Positions 20,366-30,697 of a stretch of 32,528 bases of DNA are shown piece by piece. The notes under the pieces were generated by a model. That model ran no database searches, had not been told where the DNA came from, and saw only the letters and a list, made by a program, of their open reading frames with translations. Origin of the DNA: Hypsibius dujardini (taxonomy: Eukaryota; Tardigrada; Eutardigrada; Parachela; Hypsibiidae); assembly GCA_001579985.1 (NCBI GenBank), contig LRSR01010060.1:1-32528 (forward strand), read 5' to 3'. A program made the translations under genes and the position numbers. How positions within the stretch are numbered: position 1 is the stretch's first letter; every line of letters starts with the position of its first letter.

Positions 20366-22535
20366 TGGAGGTCTGGCGTGAGGTCTGCAATTCATGGAGT
20401 TGTACTGGCGCGAGGTTTTACACCTTACAGCTAACCCATCGTCTCTCTCTTCAGAAACACATTCGGTTGTCTGCATTCCATATTGTAATTTCATCCCTGT
20501 CAGTAATACTTCATCCCGTAAACATTCCGGTTTGCTATTACATTCACACATTTAGACAACGAAAGGCGCTTCTTGCAAGTCGCTACTTAGTCTCCTGTCA
20601 CGAGTTCGGGTCAAACGTGCGCCTAAGGAAAGCCATCAACAGACACATCGCTGATACACTTCGACCGATAGGCCCTAGCATCACAGCGGGAAAGCGAATA
20701 TACTCATACTGGGATGTTACATCTTTTTCTGGACTTGTTGTCCTGAAGGACACGGCGATTGTATGGTCGCACGGTACGGCACCCCAGCCATCGTTCACCC
20801 ATACGACATATCATTTAGTTTCATGTCGCTCGGCTAAGCGATATTACTCGACTCTCATTTGGAGTGTCTTTTGCTTCGTTCTGCGATTTCCACAGTCAAT
20901 TGTATCTCTTACAGTGAAGCTACTGTCACTAATAAAATTATTTTACGCAGTATATACGCGACCAGTGAAGCTATCTATTGTCACTCACTATATATAGGGA
21001 GCAAACGGCTACGCGTTAAATATAAAAGTGTATCAATTGTGCCATACCTACTCATATTAGAATGATAGGAAGTTATACATGTGGTTCGCTATCACACTCA
21101 GACATTCATACCCGAACGAAAAAGGCACTTCGTGTAAGTCGCTACATGCCTCCTGCATTCATACTGAAGTCAAACTTAGGCCTAACGGAAGCCAGCGGCC
21201 GACAATCGGCTAGCTTTTCCCGCAACAACGTTTCAACATCGCACCACTAACGTCTTTGAAAGAAACAAACTAAATATATCATTCTTGCACGGCGTAGTAT
21301 ATCAATCCAATACCGAACTGCTAGCAGATGGAATCTCATTTTAATGGGGCTGGAATAAAACTGTCGGAGCAGCTAGTATTACAGCGCTTTTATGTCCTCG
21401 CTTATCCATCGCGCATTTCTTCATTTTCACGCATTCCAGCTTGAAGTGAATCGGGATTTTGCCGTTACCGTCTTGCTGGACGTTAAAACACTTTTTTTAA
21501 TCGGACGTTCGCAAATGAAACCTGCTGCGTCTTTTGATCATTCGAGTGAACTTTTTATACCGACACACGCAACGGTATTATCACACAAGGCTTTGGTATA
21601 GTGAAGGACGACCGAGTTAATCGCTTTTCAAATGATGAAGTGCGGGACAAGTTCGTACAGCTGGCTGTCCAGCAACACGAGGCTGACTGACAAGTCAGTT
21701 AGAGCCTTACTGACCTAATACTAAGCGAATGAAGCAGCCTAGTTGTCTGGCCGTGTATGGAGCCTTTTTTGTCTAGATGTGCACTTTCGCGCCTTAACAG
21801 TGACTTAGACAGTGATGGTTGATGAGAGACTATTTTTCTGTGAAAGCAATAATAATTATAAATTACAGAACGATTAGATAGTTGTTTCAGGAAGCAGATG
21901 AATTACAGCACGGAAGACAAACCGGATCACGAGGGACGCGCCTAGTCTAATCCAACAACGGAGGATGAAACTTGATGCATCTAACCGCGGTTCCGTATGC
22001 CAATTATAGTGCTTTATAGTGCAATATAAGTTGGTTCTCGCGCGTGTAATCTTCGCACAAGACTTTCAACTTTGTCAGCGATAACACCACTGACTGATTT
22101 TGTCTCCATTTATTATAAAGCAATTAACAATTTTATGTTCTTTGTGTTATTATTGCGGCCGGAAGTAAGGAACAGCGACAAGTCCAACAGTCAACTGCCC
22201 GATCCCATGACGACTCTCCAAATTATCGCTACCTCGAAGTTATTTGACCATTTTCCCGCTATACCGGGTTCAGGAATGCTTTTGAGACACATTTTGTCAC
22301 GCCCACTGTACACATAAAAGAGAAAATATCAACTCCAGTTTCTTTTTACATCTATGGGCTGCAAAAATGTGCTCAAAGTAAGTCCTTAAACTCATCTCGG
22401 CCTTGCCGTGTAATATTTTGTGAACTCCGGTGGAAATTGTCCGTGGTCCAGCGCAGTACGAAATATTATTATTTATTGGCGTGAAACCCAACAAACCGCT
22501 CTTACGCGCTATTCTTCCTCTTATAAAAAAATGTG
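20366..22535. other. Downstream region of GPCR copy 1, long open frame and duplication
   Basis: The frame that starts inside GPCR exon 2 in another phase stays open past the receptor's stop to 20997. A poly(A)-like AATAAA is at 20931. A diverged duplication links about 20540-20640 with 21095-21195 (shared AAGTCGCTACWT, TCAAAC and GGAAGCCA-type words). No gene is called. Confidence 0.35.
20931..20936 (+). terminator. Possible poly(A) signal of GPCR copy 1
   Basis: AATAAA about 566 bp after the GPCR stop codon is the first canonical signal I noticed. Assignment is tentative. Confidence 0.25.
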
Positions 22536-22680
22536 AAAAAGCTATTGCTAAGGCCTGATATTAGGCTACCTCGGACCACAAATTCAACTCCATCATACTG
22601 ATGGTTTTTTATGATCGCTCCGATCTTGATGGCTCCTCAAATTAGCATAAATCGTCATATCTCAATTGCCATTCTTTCCC
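22536..22680 (-). repeat. Dispersed repeat A, copy 2
   Basis: This is the inverted copy of the repeat at 18872-19035, with roughly 10% mismatches by eye plus one indel. It sits in the intergenic region between the two tandem GPCR genes. Confidence 0.75.
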
Positions 22681-24183
22681 ATTCAGTTTGTCTTTTCGCA
22701 CCTTTTAGTTTGAACCTAATTTAAGTTGTGTGACAGCCCAAGACCCTAGTAGCAGACTGATGCCAAACTGATTGCGAGAATGTAGCACACAGCGCAGCAG
22801 CTATGCACCGCGAAGCCAAGAGCACTTTTCAAAAGGCAATTTTAATGACAAAATCTGCCCGAATTTCGGTCAGGTTATTGGGCACTGTATCTCTCGCAAA
22901 GGCACCAGTTTTAAGAAACTTTGTTTTGCTGCGTTATGGTGACAGGTTATCCAAAATAGGTTTTGATTTTCCAGAACTAATTATTTTCTTGTGTAGCAAA
23001 TGAGGGTGTAACCGATAGTGGATGCTCACATGGATATGCGTTGTGACAAAAAACATTTGAGGCAGTGGGATTAGCAGTGACCAAGAAATGACGGCCCTAA
23101 ATTTGTTTCCAAAGCATTCCCGAACCCGGTGCATACAGTAATTGGTTGCACGCCGAACGTCTCGTGCAAGATTTTCTTCGATGCGTTAAACAATTTCTCT
23201 ACTTTCACTACTTTCGCACAATGTTTTCTGTAGAAATTAAATAAACAGCATCCGGTTCTGCGAGTGAGGATGATCAGGAAGGCATAGGGACGATGACGTG
23301 ATTCACGATTGGCTAAACGAATAAATCTGTGATTGTTTTCATAATTCATTGTTTATAAGTGATGTTTATAGCAAAACAGATTAGCTTGGTTAATTGCTTG
23401 CCGATAACGCGAAACCGTTTAGGACATGTTGAATTTCAGTACTCTGCGGGGTGTAATTGTCTCCTCTTCATTATCCCGAAAAGAAGGAGGACAAAAATCG
23501 GCGATTCCACCTTGTCATTCCGCTCGGTATCTGTATTCCGTCAACTGCCTGAAGATGTTAGAAAGTCTGCAAGGTTGTCTGTTTTTCTCGCGCGAAACTG
23601 CTCGGTTTGTTTTCTCAGTTTGTGAATCTCTTAATGCGAGGGAGTTGAGCAGTTGTATCATTCCTCAACCGAGGTTGTCTGCTCTTGAACAACCATTTAA
23701 ACCATTAGACCAGGTAACGAGTAACCGCATGGTTTGACGGCTATACTATCGAAGCTTCCATCGCATCATTAAGGCCTTAACCCGGCCGACTTGACAGTAT
23801 TGTTGTAGCGAATGTGACAGGAACTCCCACAACCAAGGCTGCGATTATATACCGTACTGTCAACCCGAATTACCCGATGCTTTGGCCTTGTTGACAATTT
23901 TAAATGGTGGAAATTATGACAACCCGACAAATTCAATTTTTCTGAATTAACAGATGATATAGACCAAACGTGACACTTTCATACAGCAGCATTCAAACAG
24001 GCACACCGTTTGCACGGATGCGTTCAGTAAAAAATCGTGCCTGGGCGGATTTACAACTCAATCCTCCTGTCACCCATATGCAATCATTTATACGTACAAT
24101 TCCAATAAACTCCACGCTCTGTCAATGGGAAATCTTCTTGAAACGGTTATTCCTCCATTAAAAATCGTGCGAAAAGATGCATA
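22681..24183. other. Intergenic, upstream of GPCR copy 2
   Basis: It contains the third copy of the 31-bp motif (23099-23130). A plus-strand frame at 23426-23737 (103 codons) has no recognisable feature. The last part presumably holds the GPCR copy 2 promoter; the word AAAAATCGTGC is repeated at about 24030 and 24160. Confidence 0.3.
23099..23130 (+). repeat. 31-bp motif, third copy
   Basis: AAATTTGTTTCCAAAGCATT followed by CCCGAACCCGGT matches the two copies in the intron of GPCR copy 1 with two or three differences. Confidence 0.7.
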
Positions 24184-24191
24184 ATGAATGA
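24177..24191 (+). promoter_or_regulatory. Overlapping uORF at GPCR copy 2 start
   Basis: An ATG at 24177 opens a four-codon uORF (M-H-N-E-stop) that ends at 24191 and overlaps the receptor ATG at 24184 in another frame. If included in the 5' UTR it would divert scanning ribosomes or require leaky scanning. Its biological role is inference. Confidence 0.4.
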
Positions 24192-26121
24192 AACATACTT
24201 TACACATAACCTGACTGAGCTGCAGACATCGCTGAGAAACGACACATGGACGAACCGCACGGCTGCTGGCGTGGACAGCTGCTTTGTGAAGCCTCGCCTG
24301 GCCGATAAAGTCTCCATCTGCGCCGTCGGGACGGTCATCTCCGTGACGCAGCTCTTCAACCTCATCATCTTCGCCTTGTGGCGCGGGAAAGAGCCCTACA
24401 TCAACCTCCACGTCGGCCTGGCCTTGGCATCCCTCCTCGCCGGTTTGAACATTCTCGCTGCAGTACCCTTAATTCTGTTTGTGGAGCCGACGAACGCCCA
24501 CGCGGTGCTGCTGCATAAGGTCTTTGGTTTCTGCCTGGGTATGTACACCAACGCAGCCGCCATGATGGCCAACTTTGCCATCAGCGTGGATCGATGGCTC
24601 TCTGTGGAGTTTGCTGTTGAGTACCGAGCGACCGTCACCAAGAGGAAGACTCTGTTTATTGCCACGGTCGGAGTTTTCGGTGTGGCTTTCCTTTTGGCTA
24701 CGACCGGGGATACAATCTTTTGGGAGGATATCACCGTGGACCGCTGCACATTACTGGTATGAAGAAGAGCGTTAATATGTTTTATTCAATCTCCTGACGA
24801 TACAGTTTTGCGATTGCTGGAAAAAGTGAAGGCTAAAGATACCATAAACACTAGTGCACAGTACTTTTTCGTTTTCCAATTTTGTGGAATAATTTTGTGG
24901 AATAATGATGTCATTTGAGCCACTGTACATAGAATGCCTTAGCTAATAGAAAAAGCGAGAGTGATTAAGCTGCATTAAAAGAAGGAGAAAAAAAGACAAA
25001 AAATGAAAAGATTAAGCTATAGGAAGCTGAAAAGAAAGAGATGGGAAGTTTCATGATGATAGGAAAGTACAGGAAAGTACTTGGCGCAACATATATTATG
25101 TCTTTTTCGTTTCATACTGGAAACCGATCACCGACAACTTTTTGACTCCGATGCAAACTTTAAGAAGTCGGACATTGTGCTAAAATGATTGAAGCAACGG
25201 AGGCCAGAAACGCAGTATAGTATCTTCAATGTCAGTCAGGCACCATAAGTGAACATGCTTTTTATGCGAGTAGACTAACAGTTCATTTTGATAAGCTGCC
25301 GCAGAATCATGAAATGGGTTTAATTAAACCGTTGCTGGGGCATAACTTCATAATTGAAATTAGATTTTAGTTGAAAATATAAATATTCAGATTAGTTCCA
25401 AATCGGGTGTGCATGCGTGGGAGGGGGAGCAAGGTTGAATTAGTTATAGACTGTCGCCCATAAAATACTTTTTGAATTGTCGACAAATTCACACTAACTT
25501 GTAAAACTATCGTTTGTTATTTCTGCCTGCCAAAATGTGGTCCCTTTCGCACAATGGGAAATATGTCCTTCACGGCTAACACCCTTCGTATCATCTCAAC
25601 AGGTGAAGCTCGTCAGCAGCGGCTTCGCATCGGAGTTCACCATGTTCTGGGTGTTCAACGGACAGTTCTGCTTGCCGCTGCTGTTCCTCACTCAACTGCG
25701 GATCCTCATGATATCCGCGACCTATCGCTTGAGACGCCTTCATCATCGACGCCAAGTTGCTCTGGCCCATCGCAATAATATGGGTAGCCACGGTTGTATT
25801 AGAAACGTTGTTCGAGCAGATCGACCTGCATCAAGGATGGGAGTGGTGCTGGTTGTATGGAGCTCCCTATGGGCGAGTATGACCGTCATATGTGGGGCAC
25901 TCATCGCGAGACTTCCCTACATCATCCTGCTGTATCTGCCGCCGGCGGTGAAGCGATTTGTCAGTACGGAGATGTGGCTGGCCGCGGGCATAACGACCTT
26001 GGTGACACATTTCACCTCACCGGTGGTGTATCTACTGCTGTGGCCGGACTACCGCAAGACCCTTTTCCGTCTGTGTCTGCGGTTGAGATCGGTCGTTACG
26101 CCCCACGCTAGTATTGGTTAG
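24184..26121 (+). CDS. Rhodopsin-like GPCR, divergent subfamily, copy 2 (363 aa)
   Basis: Exons 24184..24756 and 25603..26121 join in phase 0 over an 846-bp intron (GTATGA donor, CTCAACAG acceptor), exactly where copy 1 is interrupted. The 363-residue protein has N-glycosylation sites at 2, 9, 19 and 24 and seven membrane segments at the same places as copy 1. Motifs again are DRW (136-138) and HFTSPVVYLLLWPDYRK in TM7. Exon 2 has the same length as in copy 1 (172 codons plus stop) and ends in a matching VVTPHASIG tail. Some DNA blocks, such as about 24350-24424 against 18199-18273, differ at only a couple of silent positions while neighbouring coding DNA and the introns are far more diverged. 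The tandem layout, shared intron and fragment at 15217 show local gene duplication. The ligand is unknown. Confidence 0.85.
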
Positions 26122-26975
26122 ATACCAGGTGCCTGCTGGGAATTTCTATCAAACCGACGACCCCTGCCAGAGATATCTTGTTTCGGAAATCGGAACGGTT
26201 GGATGGGATGCCTTAATTCATAAGGGTAGGGGGGGGGGAAGGGGCAAAATGTCCGGATTCAGAATGGTGACACGGGATGGAGGTCCCCTCATTTTTGGAG
26301 CAAATGGATTGTGTCCCATTCCACATCCCCTTCTAGATAGCTGACAAGCACGACATGCAACAATATTTACCCTGTGGACTCAGATACATCACGGTCAGTC
26401 AGCACAGTCAGTCGGTTTAGTTAGCTATAGTATCATTCACTCAGCTATGTCTGACACTTACGGTACAATTATTTTTCTGATTATTTTACGCACTCTTTGG
26501 ATAGCCGTTCGCCATTTTGATAGCGTTACAATTGAAACTTCCGCAGCACCATTAAGTTCATTTTTTCATGTGACGAACATAAATTATATCTCAATTATCG
26601 AGGCTTTCCATCTACTGTGAGGCGATAACTGCGTCGTGCTTAGCATATGACGACAACTATAGTTAATACAAGTTTTATTAGTATTAGGTACATTAGTTTA
26701 CAAGTATTAGTTACATACGAGAAATCCGATAGCGGGCGTGACGTTTCGCAGGCGACCGTTTGAAACCGTGTTTTAGGGACACGTTTGTTTTGAGAGAGAT
26801 CCTTTAGAGAAACGTCTGCCCAAAAATAGTTACAACCGTTTGTTTGGCACACATTCCATTTCCAAGGACATGTTAAACCAGCTAATGTTAAACATTCTAG
26901 AATTGAACTGAATCTTGACGCTTAAACAATAAATTAACGGAGATTCCGATGCACAGAAAGAGCGGGGTGACCTAG
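26122..26975. other. Downstream of GPCR copy 2, nothing recognised
   Basis: The stretch includes a short poly-G run near 26231-26240 and otherwise unremarkable AT-rich sequence. No gene could be supported. Confidence 0.3.
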
Positions 26976-27254
26976 TTATCCCGACATGAATATCGGTTGG
27001 TTATTCAATAGACTATCTAATTCAAAAAGTCTCCCTCTTCCAAACCCATTGACCTTTTTCCTGATCGTCAGTCTGAAATTCAGTCTTCGGTTATCCGTGC
27101 TAAAAAATGCAAATTTGCGCCGCTCCTTTCCAGTGCGATGGTGAGCCGTAAAGCTGGCATAGTCCCTCACTCCCCTTTTTTCCGTAGCAAGTCCTAAAAG
27201 CGCAGCTGCAACTCCATAAAGTGTCATAAATAAAACACTGCTCAACACATACAT
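26976..27254 (-). CDS. Possible small hypothetical protein (92 aa)
   Basis: This minus-strand frame starts with ATG at 27254 and a hydrophobic stretch (LSSVLFMTLYGVAAALLGLA) that could be a signal peptide or membrane helix, followed by a basic tail. I do not recognise it. An overlapping frame at 27100-27336 is equally open, and there is no splice or homology support, so this is only a candidate. Confidence 0.2.
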   Translation of the reverse strand: MYVLSSVLFMTLYGVAAALLGLATEKRGVRDYASFTAHHRTGKERRKFAFFSTDNRRLNFRLTIRKKVNGFGRGRLFELDSLLNNQPIFMSG

Positions 27255-27336
27255 TACAAGGGGCGTGGTCGGCGGTGAATTTATTTTGGAGATTAAGACG
27301 GGTCTGTGAAATACATCGGCTAAAAAAGTGAATCAA

Positions 27337-27789
27337 TCAACTTCAAACTGATGACAAAAAATGGTCACAAATCCGGTGGATTTTCTTGTTATTTGGTCTG
27401 TCTGTCTGTCTGTCGATCGTCTACCTACTTATCTTGTCAGCCCTTTCCTGCTGGAAAGGTCTCAAACAATGTTGCACTTCTACTCACGTACCCTGAAACC
27501 TTTTTAAAGTACCGGGCTCTGCCTGAACTCACTGCAAGACCTTCCAAAGTAGTGGAAAATTGGTGGATCATTCCACGCGCAAATCAGAAGCACTTTCCCG
27601 CTGAAACTGCAAGCAGCACATTATATCCGCATTATGTGCTTGAAGTTCATGGATCTTTTTGCCGTAAGCAATTAGGGATCGCACCTGTTTTGACGATAAG
27701 TTATTATTAATTTCAACATTACATCTGCGGCTTGATTTGTACTCTTACTTTTTTCACTACGAAAAAGAGCTTTTCTCGTTGTTCGCGTT
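27337..27789. other. Spacer with short CTGT tract
   Basis: A short (TCTG)n run lies at about 27396-27414. The 119-codon plus frame at 27351-27710 includes it and has no recognisable domain. Confidence 0.3.
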
Positions 27790-28213
27790 TCAAGAACGTC
27801 GCCCGGAGTTGTCCCACGTTGATCCCAGTTGACCAACGTTGCCCAACATAGCCCGAGTTACCCCAACGCTGTCTTACGTGGATGAATCTTGAATCACTTT
27901 CGTAACGATGTCAAACGTTGCCCAATGTTGCTTCGTGTTAACCTAGGTTGTTCACGGTGATTAAACGCTATGGAAAGTTGTTATGCGTCATAGCGTTGAA
28001 CGTTACCGAACGTTGCCCTCGCTGGTGAACGTTGCCCAACGTTACCCCACGTTGTTTGACGTTATTAAAAGTTTGCGAACGTTGCCTCACGTTGCCCTAC
28101 GTTGGTGGACGTTTCCCATTGTTTGCCAACGTCGTCTTACGTTACCCTAGGTTGGTGGACGTTGCCCTACGTTGTTAAACGTTGCCCTACGCTGCCCAAC
28201 GTTCACTCCCGTG
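27790..28213. repeat. Degenerate 10-bp tandem array, consensus ACGTTGCCCA
   Basis: About 42 units of 10 bp run through this segment. The right half is best preserved, with successive units such as ACGTTGCCCA, ACGTTACCCC, ACGTTGTTTG, ACGTTGCCTC, ACGTTGCCCT and ACGTTGGTGG. ACGTT is the most constant part and the CCC end varies. A 10-bp unit is not a multiple of three and stop codons interrupt it, so it is noncoding minisatellite DNA. Confidence 0.9.
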
Positions 28214-29569
28214 GCTCGCCCGGCCATGCGTGACGTTGCTTTAGAATGATTCATGCTGCCCGATGTTACTTGAAATGTATCGTAAGCTCTTTTTAGTCAG
28301 TCGTCCTTGTGTCTTCTGTTTTGTTATGTTTATTTGTCTCTCCGACGTCATTTTGTGAATTTCTGAAGGGTGGACCAATCTACGGACGACCGATGTGCCC
28401 CATTTACCCACCCATCTACTGACCGTTGACTTACTGGCCGCGCACACAATCAATCATCGTAAAACGATGTCAAATCTATTGTCGTACGCATTTATGTGTG
28501 CTTGCACTGAGATGCTATATGTACTCTCGAGTCAGTTCTCAACGCGATTTCATTCCCCTTACCAAAAGGGCCTGGGGTGCTGGGGATCAGTACACCTCCC
28601 CGGCCTACACCACCTATAGTTGGATGAAAATTCTTCGTTTGCCATTTCGTTTTTATAGTTTATATACTGTAAGATGGTTAGAACGTCGGTCCATATACTT
28701 ACTGGTCGGTCTCTTCCGTATGGCCACTTCGAGGCGATCCACCCAATGGCCCGATGCTCAGGGGGATTATGAATTACATTTTAGGTCGTGGCGGTCATTG
28801 TGAGTATGCGAGACCCCCCGTCAAGCGATATTGCACTTGAATGTGCGCTGGAACAGAAGGATTAAAAAACCCAAAACTGGTAAGAGCCTGTTGGGGGCTT
28901 AAATGTACACCCTGTTCTCGAAATGCGCCCGTCCGGTAAGACTGCTGCCCGCTGCTCAAGGACTGGGTGGCTAAAAAAATCGGAAAGCTCTGTAGATTTT
29001 AAGCGATTAGAGAAGGTGTACAACTCAGCTGACGATGCAAAGACACTCAGTTACGATGCGTGCTATTGATCATTCATATTTGTTTTTCCCCACGATCATG
29101 TAGAACTACACATAGGGATTTTTATCTCGCTGTATTAAAATGCCCGTCAGAATGACAGATGCTTCATGGAAAGTTGCCACGGGACTGCATACTTTCAGTA
29201 GCTTAGATTTACATTTACGTAACTATATTAATATTTATATATACATATCATTACGGAACTATTATTGCTAATCAGCCAAACGATGCATTGTATCGACTCT
29301 CGATGTTTGGTTGTTTGCGCTGGTCCCGTCCACTTGATCAGTCCCCAGAGGCAGTCGGCGGACCTGCCGGCTTCGACCGTGAAGGGGTTTGACGGAACGT
29401 CCTTGTCCTCTGCAGCGCCATTGACACCGGAGAACCTCCCGCACACCTTGTTGAAACAATTTGCTGCTCGCCAAATAAAATACCTATTACAAGAGGAAAT
29501 AGAAGGCAAAACAAATATGTAGAGTTATTGTTTATGATTTTTAATGTTGTTTTTTAATATTGATTTCTT
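28214..29569. other. Intergenic, nothing definite
   Basis: Several short frames (for example plus 28426-28803 and overlapping frames around 29228-29522) show no recognisable product. An A-box-like TGGTTAGAACG is near 28676-28686 but I could not find a convincing B box, so no tRNA or SINE is called. Confidence 0.3.
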
Positions 29570-30097
29570 TCACATTTCCAGTTTGAAACAAATGTTTTGT
29601 AAAAAGAAAGTTACCGGATTAATTGCCGCGAAACTGTTAAGTAGCCAGCGCATGCCTAGTTGGAAACCAAAATTCGCGGAGAATTCTTTGGCGAAGAAAG
29701 CAATTAGTATATTAAGGGGGTAGAGGCTGATGCAGTGCCTTATGAAGGACAGAAACAATGTTCGTGAGATTTCTAATCTCCGGCGAATTCCAGGTCCATT
29801 AGCAGTTCGAAATCGTATATCCAAGAAGGTTTTTACGAAGACCATCAAGTAACTCACGCCCATTATTGCCGTCGGAATATATGTAGTCACTAAGGTGAAA
29901 ACCAGCACCGAATACCAATTCGAACCCGATGCGACGTAGGAGCAACTTCCTGTTGCATTCAAGCGCTGCATAGTGAGACCTATTCCAGCAGTTGGAAAAG
30001 CATCTGACGCCATCGCCATAATCCACGGGATCAATATCAGGATTACAATAACACGCCTGCAATCCAAATATGCAAGTCTGATATAACGTCACGAAAC

Positions 30098-30143
<46 letters not shown>

Positions 30144-30697
30144 GGTCTGTCGGTCTGTGTGTGTGTGTGTCTGTGTGTGTGTGTGTCTGTCTGTCTGTCT
30201 GTGTGTCTGTCCGTCTGACTGTCTGTCCGTCTGCCATTCTATCTGCTAAATCAAACAAACAAGTGGGTTAACCTTTTAGTGAAATGAGGAAAGAATTGCG
30301 GCAAGAGTGTGGCAATTAGCCGATGAATCGCAACAACACAGGTCGCATACATGCCGGCCGGATAGACAAACACGACAAAAAGCGGTTGGTACTTGCAGAA
30401 ATCACGCGGAAGGTAGTATCCAGGTCCAAGGTAAACTGGTATAGTGGAAGTGGGTACGGTGACAGCTGTCGTATAAAGGTCGATGGCGATGCAATGAGCA
30501 ATGAGGGCGCTGCTTGAGGATTTTCGCAGTGGCTTGTGGATGGCAATGGCTAAGAGCAGGAGGATATTGGCGACGGTTCCGACCGATACGATGGTCAGTA
30601 CTGCGGTGATCCAAATGAGTAACTGAGTGCTGTGATCTGGTACAACAGTCACATTTAGAACTGTCCCGGTATTATTTTGCAGACTAAAATTGCTCAT
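29570..30697 (-). CDS. Rhodopsin-like GPCR, more canonical type (303 aa)
   Basis: Minus-strand exons 30697..30273 and 30056..29570 join in phase 2 across a 216-bp intron (GTTAAC donor, GATTGCAG acceptor), giving 303 residues. N-glycosylation sites lie in the N-terminus (NFS, NNT, NVT). All seven helices are present with class A anchors: Asn44 in TM1, an Asp in TM2 (CIAID), Cys101 exactly 25 residues before the TM3 arginine, a loop-2 Cys (GSCSY), Trp in TM4 (IPW), Pro in TM5 (YIPT), SLYP in TM6 and NPVTF in TM7. The DRY box is HRL (125-127), losing the acidic residue. Loops are short and the C-tail almost absent. It is not closely related to the tandem pair. The intron is mostly a CTGT microsatellite. 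An ATTAAA-type signal lies just past the stop at 29553-29558 on the minus strand. The ligand is unknown. Confidence 0.85.
30101..30235. repeat. (CTGT)n/(GT)n microsatellite in GPCR intron
   Basis: About nine perfect CTGT units are followed by CGGT variants, two GTGT runs and more CTGT. It takes up over half of the 216-bp intron of the minus-strand GPCR, so the pre-mRNA reads (ACAG)n. Confidence 0.9.

Noticed and set aside
21680-21705. Small hairpin CTGACTGACAAGTCAGTTAG
   Set aside because: A 5-7 bp stem without T-run or conserved context; expected by chance in a window this size.
28676-28760. A-box-like TGGTTAGAACG as a possible SINE head
   Set aside because: The candidate B box (CTTCGAGGCGATCC) departs too far from consensus and stems do not form.
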